In this document: in pieces, positions 58,370 to 64,000 of the stretch
How the letters are laid out: each line of letters opens with the position of its first letter
How positions within the stretch are numbered: the stretch's first letter is position 1
Origin: an uncultured Lachnospiraceae bacterium
GTDB taxonomy: Bacteria; Bacillota; Clostridia; Lachnospirales; Lachnospiraceae
Assembly (NCBI GenBank): GCA_934432595.1
Contig: CAKRYR010000008.1
Coordinates: forward strand, 1-64,000
Length of the DNA: 64,000 nucleotides
Direction: 5' to 3'
Notes under the pieces: generated by a model
What the model was told of the DNA's origin: nothing
Seen by the model: only the letters and a program-made list of their open reading frames with translations
The model's database searches: none
Translations under genes and position numbers: made by a program

Positions 58370-59428
58370 ATGTATAAGAAAAATAAAGCTTATATTATAT
58401 GGATTATTATATTAGCCCTTTTATATATGATATTTAGAAATACTTTATTTGGTGCAATATTTTTTTCAGCTATAGTAATGATGTTAATATCAATTATAAT
58501 TGCAAAATTATTGGTTAGAAGTTTAGAAATTAAAATAGATGTTGATAAAGATATTATAGAGAGAGGAAATAAAGCACTATTTAATATTAATATTTATAAT
58601 AAATCAATATTTCCAAGTAATAAAGTGTATGTAAAGATTCAGATAAATAACCTATTTTTTGCCGGTAAGGAAGAATGTTATGTTAATATTCCTGTATCTA
58701 TTAAAGGGAAGGATATTATATGTTCAGATGTAAAATGTGAATATGTAGGTAACGTTGCGATAGTGGCAACAGAAATTATTGTTATGGATTATTTGGGATT
58801 AGTAAAGTATAAAAAAAGTATTAGTAGTGAGGCAATTGTTAAGGTAGTACCATCTGAGATAAATTATATGTTGCCTATTAATGAAGCCTATGAAGAAGCT
58901 GAAGATGGAGATAAGAAAATAGATACTTTAGATAGTACTGAGATAAAAGATATAAGAGAGTATAAAAATGGTGAAAGTTTAAAGAGAATTCATTGGAAAT
59001 TAAGTTTGAAATATGATGAATATATGATTAAAGAATCAGAGTCTTCGGTTGAAGCTAATTCGATAATATTAGTTGATTTATTTCAAGAAAATTATGATAT
59101 ATTAAATGATATCATAGAAGTAACCTATAGTTTAGTTAAAAGTTTTATTAATATGTTAGGTAAAACTGTAACTGTAAATTGGTATGATGCAAGTAAAGAA
59201 GCATATATTTATTACGATATAAATAGTGTGGAAGATGTTGATATGTTATTAGAATATATCTATAACACGAGATTTGGAAAAGAGCAAGGAATGGTGTGTT
59301 TTTCATATTTATTGAAAAATGATTGTGTAAATGAGGATGAATTAATATATATAACGGTTTTGGAAGATAAACAAGAAGGTAGAACTATTGGTATATATAA
59401 CGATAAGGTTGTGTTAAAGTGCATATAA
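58370..59428 (+). CDS. DUF58-domain membrane protein
   Basis: 352 residues. Two N-terminal transmembrane helices (about 7-50) then a beta domain and the DUF58 core with DIREYKNGESLKRIHWKLSLK (about 205-225), the family hallmark. It is a typical partner of MoxR, related to VWA-like proteins. GGAGG lies 6 bases before the ATG at 58370; an in-frame TTG 18 bases earlier is not needed. Its end overlaps the next gene by 10 bases. Confidence 0.93.
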   Translation: MYKKNKAYIIWIIILALLYMIFRNTLFGAIFFSAIVMMLISIIIAKLLVRSLEIKIDVDKDIIERGNKALFNINIYNKSIFPSNKVYVKIQINNLFFAGKEECYVNIPVSIKGKDIICSDVKCEYVGNVAIVATEIIVMDYLGLVKYKKSISSEAIVKVVPSEINYMLPINEAYEEAEDGDKKIDTLDSTEIKDIREYKNGESLKRIHWKLSLKYDEYMIKESESSVEANSIILVDLFQENYDILNDIIEVTYSLVKSFINMLGKTVTVNWYDASKEAYIYYDINSVEDVDMLLEYIYNTRFGKEQGMVCFSYLLKNDCVNEDELIYITVLEDKQEGRTIGIYNDKVVLKCI

Positions 59429-61872
59429 ATAATGATAAAAAGAATATTAATAGTGAAGATACACAATTAAATAGTAAGTCAGGTGTTTCTTTTGAAGGAA
59501 ATATTAATGTTTTTTCTATAAGAGATTCAACTATACGATATATAATTAATGGCATAATTATGTTTTTTGTGGCATATGGAAGTGTGGTATGTTTTGTTAC
59601 ATCTTTTTCTATAAGCTATGAAAAGGTTATGCTATTTTTTATTTTGTTTGTTTTAGCAATGTTGTATTCTTTTATGCATATTAGCCCTACGACACATAAG
59701 ATAGGATATATAGCAATTCTTATTAGTTATTTGTATATAGTATTAAAATTAAAAACTATGATAAAGAGTGGATTTGCTAGAATCGTTAATAAGACATTTG
59801 AAGAAATAAGCAATAAAATTTATGTTAATAATGTAAGAAAGTATACAGAATATGTTGAAAACTATAAGGCAGCTACCACATTATGTTTAATTATTATTGG
59901 TTTTGTATTATTACTTATATTAAATATTGTTATTTCTGAATACTTAAATGTAACTATGACAATAATTTTAACATTGCCGTTAGTTCTAGCAGGACCAAAT
60001 TTTGGATATAAGCCTGAAATGTATGCTTTAGTAATGTATACAGTGGCTATTGTAGGATTATTAGTATTACGTGTAAATTCTCCTAATAATGTACACAATA
60101 CTCAAGTTAAGTATGCAGAGAAAGATGAGAAAAATGCAAGGGTGTATGAATTCACTATTATTCCCAAAATACATGCGCAGATTATGTTAATAATAATAGT
60201 ATTTGTTGCAATATTTTCAGGAATATTTACATTACAATTAAAAAATACATATGAAGAGGATACGGCTATTGCAAAGGCTGTAAAGAATAAACTTAATAAT
60301 AAAATTGGTAAATTTATTTCTTATGATAATGATGGGGAAGAAATATCTATGGCAGGAGGATTAAGTGAGGGTAGATTAGGTGATGTGCCTTCTATTCAAT
60401 ATGATAATAGGGAAGATTTAATTGTTAGATTTGTTCCTAAATCAAATAAAAATATATATCTTAGAGGATATATAGGAAGCATATATGACAATAATAGATG
60501 GCTCTCAATATATGATACAGATAAAAAGAAGATTAGTGATAATTTGGAGAGAGTATATGGAATTAGTAATTTAGATAGAGCTAATGTTAGTTCAATTGTT
60601 CTAGATAGAAATTATGGTCAAGGAGTTAATAATAGCATTTACAAGATGGAAGTAATTAATATAGATGCAGATAGTAAGTATGTATATATGCCATATTACT
60701 CTATAATAGATGAAAGTTTTATGAAGGTTGCTAGTGAAGATAAAATACTTGCTAAAAATAGAACGGAAAGATATTATATAGAATATTATCCATATAGTAA
60801 TCAATTAACGAATACTGATGCTTATTATGATGATTATGAGTTTAATGAGGGACAATATAGCTCATATGTGAAGAATATATATACACAGATTCCAGAAAAA
60901 AATAGAGCTAAATTAGAAAAATTATGTAAGAAAGAGGGCTTTAGTGCATCGGATAAAAATGTGATTTTGAATATACAAAATTATTTTAAAAAATCATATG
61001 TATATTCTTTATATTGTGGAACAACTCCTGATGATAAAGATTTTGTAAACTATTTTATTGATACTAAGAAAGGCTTTTGTGCTCATTTTGCATCAGCGGC
61101 AGTATTAATATTAAGAAGTTTGGGTATACCTACTAGATATGTTGAGGGATATGTAATAACTAGTGATATGATATCTAAAGGTACAAGCGTTGAGAATAAG
61201 GAAAATTATATTGTTAGTGACCAGGAAGTAAATATGTCAAATGCAATTGAAGTTAAAGTTCCTGATAATAAGGCTCATGCATGGATAGAAGTATATAAGG
61301 ATGGTTTTGGATGGGTTCCTTATGAAATGACAGTATATAATAGAAGGGAAGCAAGGGGCAATAATGTTGTAAATACTAGAGCTAGAATAGATGGAAAAGA
61401 ATTTTTGGATTTGGTTGGAACATATATAAAAGATAAAATTAATTATATACGAAATAATGGGGGAAAAATTATAAAGGTTATATTTGCAATAATAATTATT
61501 TTTATATTATGTATTTTTCTACGAATTTTTTTGAAAAATATGAGGTGGAAATATAAGCTTAATTCTAAAGGATATAATACAAATATGATATGGTTAGTTA
61601 CATATTTGTTTAAAGTATTAACTTTCCTTGGGTATGAAAGAAAAAAAGGAATGACAGTTGATGAGTATTTTTTAGAAATTAGGAAGAATAAAGTAGTAGA
61701 GGATGACTTATTGAACCTTGTTTCTGAGGATTATAAAAAAGCAGGATTTAGTACACAAGGAATAAGTAAAGAAGATTATATCTATGTTAAAGGATATATT
61801 GAAAAATGTTTAAAAATAAAATATAATGAGTTGAGTCTAAAAGATAAGATTAGATATATGATTATGATATAA
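59419..61872 (+). CDS. Transglutaminase-like membrane protein (TgpA type)
   Basis: 817 residues. An N-terminal membrane block of about six helices (about 35-275), a large extracellular part, a transglutaminase core (about 510-650), then one helix (about 685-710) and a cytoplasmic DUF4129-like tail. Core residues: Cys in KKGFCAHFASAAV, His in AHAWIEVYKD, and the third position in WVPYEMT, where Glu replaces the usual Asp, as I recall for Lachnospiraceae members. It would crosslink or cleave surface proteins, supported by MoxR and DUF58. Start GTG 59419 overlaps the DUF58 stop (translational coupling); the next ATG would remove the first helix. Confidence 0.9.
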   Translation: MHINNDKKNINSEDTQLNSKSGVSFEGNINVFSIRDSTIRYIINGIIMFFVAYGSVVCFVTSFSISYEKVMLFFILFVLAMLYSFMHISPTTHKIGYIAILISYLYIVLKLKTMIKSGFARIVNKTFEEISNKIYVNNVRKYTEYVENYKAATTLCLIIIGFVLLLILNIVISEYLNVTMTIILTLPLVLAGPNFGYKPEMYALVMYTVAIVGLLVLRVNSPNNVHNTQVKYAEKDEKNARVYEFTIIPKIHAQIMLIIIVFVAIFSGIFTLQLKNTYEEDTAIAKAVKNKLNNKIGKFISYDNDGEEISMAGGLSEGRLGDVPSIQYDNREDLIVRFVPKSNKNIYLRGYIGSIYDNNRWLSIYDTDKKKISDNLERVYGISNLDRANVSSIVLDRNYGQGVNNSIYKMEVINIDADSKYVYMPYYSIIDESFMKVASEDKILAKNRTERYYIEYYPYSNQLTNTDAYYDDYEFNEGQYSSYVKNIYTQIPEKNRAKLEKLCKKEGFSASDKNVILNIQNYFKKSYVYSLYCGTTPDDKDFVNYFIDTKKGFCAHFASAAVLILRSLGIPTRYVEGYVITSDMISKGTSVENKENYIVSDQEVNMSNAIEVKVPDNKAHAWIEVYKDGFGWVPYEMTVYNRREARGNNVVNTRARIDGKEFLDLVGTYIKDKINYIRNNGGKIIKVIFAIIIIFILCIFLRIFLKNMRWKYKLNSKGYNTNMIWLVTYLFKVLTFLGYERKKGMTVDEYFLEIRKNKVVEDDLLNLVSEDYKKAGFSTQGISKEDYIYVKGYIEKCLKIKYNELSLKDKIRYMIMI

Positions 61873-61914
61873 TAATTTATTAAAGACTAGTGTTTTAGAT
61901 TGGAGAAAAGTTAT

Positions 61915-62775
61915 ATGTGGATTGCAGATGGATGGAAAGAGTATCAAGTTATTGATGCATCAAGTGGTGAAAAATTAGAAAAATGGGGAAAGTATACGTT
62001 AGTTAGACCAGACCCACAGGTAATATGGGATACTCCTAAGAAAGAGGTTGGATGGAAAAAGAGAAATGGACATTATCATAGAAGCACTAAAGGTGGAGGA
62101 GAATGGGAATTCTTTGATTTGCCAAAACAGTGGCAGATACATTATAGAGATTTGACATTTAACTTACAACCTTTTAGTTTTAAACATACAGGTTTATTTC
62201 CGGAGCAAGCAACTAACTGGGATTGGTTTGGAGATAAAATAAAAAAAGTAAATAGACCGATAAAGGTGCTTAATCTATTCGCATATACAGGAGGAGCAAC
62301 ATTGGCAGCAGCTAAAGCAGGAGCGAGTGTAACTCATGTTGATGCGTCTAAGGGAATGGTTACATGGGCAAAGGAAAATGCTGTATCCTCAGGACTAGGA
62401 GAGGCTCCTATTAGATGGATAGTTGATGATTGCGTTAAATTTGTTGAAAGAGAGATTCGTAGAGGTAATCATTATGATGGTATAATAATGGACCCTCCTT
62501 CCTATGGAAGAGGACCTAAGGGAGAAATATGGAAGATAGAAGAGAAGATACATATGTTGGTTAAACTTTGTGTACAGCTTTTATCCGATAAGCCATTATT
62601 TTTCTTGATTAATTCTTATACAACAGGTTTACAACCGGCAGTTCTTGCTTATATGATGGGCGTTGAGATTGTACCAAAATTCGGTGGCAAGGTTAAGGCT
62701 GACGAAATAGGTTTACCTGTTAAATCCAATGGATTGGTTCTTCCATGTGGGGCTTCGGGCCGCTGGGAATTCTAG
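61915..62775 (+). CDS. Class I SAM-dependent RNA methyltransferase (RlmI-like)
   Basis: 286 residues. The Rossmann core has LNLFAYTGGATLAAAKAGA (SAM loop, about 123-141), HVDASKGMVTWA and DPPSYGRG (catalytic DPPxx of C5-cytosine or similar RNA methyltransferases). This is the COG1092 type without the PUA domain, so the rRNA site cannot be assigned. GGAG lies 9 bases before the ATG at 61915; the in-frame TTG at 61900 overlaps it. It follows the transglutaminase gene by 42 bases. Confidence 0.88.
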   Translation: MWIADGWKEYQVIDASSGEKLEKWGKYTLVRPDPQVIWDTPKKEVGWKKRNGHYHRSTKGGGEWEFFDLPKQWQIHYRDLTFNLQPFSFKHTGLFPEQATNWDWFGDKIKKVNRPIKVLNLFAYTGGATLAAAKAGASVTHVDASKGMVTWAKENAVSSGLGEAPIRWIVDDCVKFVEREIRRGNHYDGIIMDPPSYGRGPKGEIWKIEEKIHMLVKLCVQLLSDKPLFFLINSYTTGLQPAVLAYMMGVEIVPKFGGKVKADEIGLPVKSNGLVLPCGASGRWEF

Positions 62776-62846
62776 GGATGATTTTGAGTAATGGTTTTCT
62801 ATTAAGAGAACTTTTAGAGTTATGCAGAAAAATTTATATGATTTTT

Positions 62847-62958
62847 CATTTGAATGGACGCTTTCGCTTCGTTGCTTAGCCTAACAGTACTAAGCTCGCA
62901 CTGCGATAGATATCTTGTGCTTGCTAAGTGCTGAGGCACGCAAATACCATTCAAATTG
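62847..62958. repeat. Intergenic element with ATTTGAATGG inverted ends
   Basis: Ends ATTTGAATGG (62848-62857) and CCATTCAAAT (62947-62956) enclose about 89 bases that are clearly richer in G and C than the flanks, with GCTTAG/CTAAGC and GTGC/GCAC hairpins inside. No reading frame. It resembles GC-richer intergenic repeats I recall from Lachnospiraceae genomes. The rest of 62776-63031 holds nothing else recognised. Confidence 0.6.
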
Positions 62959-63031
62959 AATATTTACTTTTAAAAGATGTTAAATTGATATAGTTAATTA
63001 GATATTTATATAAGTTTATATGGGAGATTAT

Positions 63032-63112
63032 ATGGATGAAATTATGTGGATGGTACTTTATTTAAGGGGTAAGGTTATAATAAAACACCAGGTATTAGCT
63101 TTTAGAGACTAA
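63032..63112 (+). CDS. Possible 26-residue small protein
   Basis: An ATG 6 bases after GGGAG opens 26 codons (MDEIMWMVLYLRGKV...AFRD) that run into the left arm and loop of the terminator. A hydrophobic patch and basic tail are seen. It may be a small protein, a leader, or the end of a decayed gene. Confidence 0.25.
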   Translation: MDEIMWMVLYLRGKVIIKHQVLAFRD

Positions 63113-63130
63113 TATCTGGTGTTTTATTAT
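63079..63130. terminator. Two-way terminator before the small membrane protein gene
   Basis: A 20-bp stem, arms 63079-63098 and 63109-63128 with one G-T pair, loop about ten bases. A/T runs allow use on both strands, so it probably ends the minus-strand gene. Confidence 0.88.
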
Positions 63131-63150
63131 TTATAAAAAGATGTTATTTC

Positions 63151-63504
63151 TTATATAAATAGTCTTGGAATTATCATTAAAGTTGATGTAGTATCCATAT
63201 TTTTTAATATAGAGTACATAGCACCAAATATTAATGAACCGAAAACAACTGATAATACAATGCTTATTAATATAAATATTAGTTGTACTCTACAGTAATT
63301 TTTACGATTTTCATTTCCATCTCCAAAACCCCATACGAAAAGCATTATTATGTTGACTAATGGTATCATTAAAATTAGGTAAGTTATAAACCATTCGCCC
63401 ATTGTCATTACTGCTTTATTTGGATCTTGTTGAACTGATGAGTAATTTGTTTGTGGTGGAATATTGTATTCTCCACTTTGATTGTAATCTGGTGTATTTT
63501 CCAT
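63151..63504 (-). CDS. Small membrane protein with a Pro/Tyr/Gln-rich N-terminus
   Basis: 117 residues. The first 30 are polar (Asn, Gln, Pro, Tyr), then MTMGEWFITYLILMIPLVNIIMLFVWGFG forms helix 1 (about 35-60) and a second helix lies at about 73-98. The MTMGEWF...NIIMLFVWGFGDGNENRKNY pattern recurs in many small Firmicute membrane proteins of unknown role. AGGAGGAG precedes the ATG. It has its own terminator. No function can be given. Confidence 0.8.
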   Translation of the reverse strand: MENTPDYNQSGEYNIPPQTNYSSVQQDPNKAVMTMGEWFITYLILMIPLVNIIMLFVWGFGDGNENRKNYCRVQLIFILISIVLSVVFGSLIFGAMYSILKNMDTTSTLMIIPRLFI

Positions 63505-63556
63505 AAGCTCCTCCTATCTGTAATAATATGTACATTATATATGTATTTTAACTTAA

Positions 63557-63757
63557 ATTCAAGTAATAGTATACGAGTTGGGTTTATTGTATAATTATAT
63601 GTTAATAGTAATGTTTACACCATTATATAATGATATAGCTAATGTATCTAAAACAGTGAAAATATTTTATTTGATAAATCCTATGACACATATTGTATCA
63701 TTATTTAGAAAAGGGATGGGAATGCCGGAAATGTTATATAAGATGGAAAGATGCTAA
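63557..63757 (+). pseudogene. Relic of an ABC-2 type transporter permease
   Basis: Sixty-six open codons without a ribosome-binding site; a stop lies directly upstream. The frame reads LLYNYMLIVMFTPLYNDI, then FYLINPMTHIVSLFRKG, a pattern typical of the last third of ABC-2 exporter permeases (TP(I/L)(F/Y)Y and (L/I)NPxxxxxxxFR). It lacks the rest of the membrane domain and no ATPase gene is near, so I call it a fragment. Confidence 0.5.
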
Positions 63758-63823
63758 AGCAAAAGAAAAGTTAAATTTATATTAATATATTTCATTAAAC
63801 AGCCATAAAAATAGAAAAAAACT

Positions 63824-63837
63824 TCACTAGAATAGAA
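63824..63837 (+). repeat. CACTAGAATAGAA repeat, partial copy
   Basis: TCACTAGAATAGAA, identical over 14 bases to part of the copy at 23319-23344. Confidence 0.4.
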
Positions 63838-63880
63838 AATCTAAAAAAAAAATAAAATGAAAAAAACATAAAAAAAAAGC

Positions 63881-63909
63881 TTGCATACAAGGGAAATATG
63901 GTATATACT
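63881..63909 (+). promoter_or_regulatory. Promoter of the unit leaving the window
   Basis: TTGCAT, 17 bases, TATACT, after an A-rich upstream tract (63838-63878) of the kind that boosts strong promoters. Confidence 0.6.
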
Positions 63910-63915
63910 AGTTAC

Positions 63916-64000
63916 TGTTGTGACATGATAGCAATGAAGCAAGAGGTTGCTACATATTAGACAATAGTCAGATATGTAGGTTTTCTGTGGAGCGAATGTC
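63916..64000 (+). promoter_or_regulatory. Structured 5' leader cut by the window end
   Basis: AGCAA/TTGCT and CTACATAT/ATATGTAG hairpins followed by GGTTTTCTGTGGAGCGAATGTC. The 3' part recalls ribosomal-protein operon leaders of Clostridia (S10 type), from memory only. The gene it precedes lies outside. Confidence 0.35.

Overview
The window looks like a chromosomal segment of an AT-rich, strictly anaerobic, Gram-positive-type Firmicute, most likely a Lachnospiraceae-like Clostridiales member. This is inferred from strong AGGAGG ribosome-binding sites, sigma-A type promoters (TTGACA-17-TATAAT), rho-independent terminators, an [FeFe]-hydrogenase maturation GTPase, KtrAB potassium uptake, YitT and CmpB-type membrane proteins, and signal peptides followed by large secreted proteases. 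I see no rRNA, CRISPR array, insertion sequence, integrase or prophage. The species is not identifiable from the sequence alone.

Layout. 1-5554: a cut tRNA-Leu, a tRNA-Arg, a HAAS/DUF1700 protein, a candidate minus-strand small RNA, an Asn/Thr-repeat protein, a rhodanese, an RNA methyltransferase - dITPase - phosphoesterase group, then a seven-tRNA operon (Pro, Gly, Arg, His, Gln, Lys, Leu) behind a consensus promoter. 5555-10510: leuS and adenine deaminase. 10548-16445: a four-gene signalling operon (HPt, repeat/FapA-like protein, REC-HD-GYP, hybrid histidine kinase). 16706-17986: an HD protein and a CmpB-like membrane protein. 18226-28864: two giant tandem secreted subtilases. 28988-30266: an ECF sigma factor and its probable anti-sigma factor on the minus strand. 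30474-34521: sbcD-sbcC. 34776-40059: a second secreted block (CHAP-like amidase with InlB-type repeats, a C39-like cysteine protease, a serpin lipoprotein). 40252-41508: a BTAD regulator with a degenerate GGDEF-like tail. 42104-47358: hydF-aspA-ktrB-ktrA-tdk. 47661-53304: a papain-like secreted protease, YitT, pyrimidine-nucleoside phosphorylase, a self-regulating XRE repressor and a GT2 glycosyltransferase. 53386-62775: a PAP2 protein, an uncharacterised domain protein, fba, an acyltransferase, the MoxR-DUF58-transglutaminase operon and an RlmI-like methyltransferase. 62776-64000: a repeat element, a small membrane protein, an ABC-2 permease relic and the start of a new transcription unit.

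How the genes work together. Secreted proteolysis is the dominant accessory theme: two subtilases, two cysteine proteases, a cell-wall amidase candidate, a transglutaminase and a serpin, with an ECF sigma/anti-sigma pair beside them. The signalling genes point to phosphorelay control of c-di-GMP turnover. The hunt turned up several non-coding candidates: a roughly 116-nt minus-strand RNA with four C-rich, anti-Shine-Dalgarno-like patches; a double-hairpin RNA showing the same GGGACGG loop twice; a promoter-to-terminator short RNA after sbcC; a hairpin that hides the ribosome-binding site of the first subtilase; and three dispersed intergenic repeat families. Several gene relics are also visible (near 5.6, 37.0 and 63.6 kb). 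All names rest on motif reading by eye; no database search was made.
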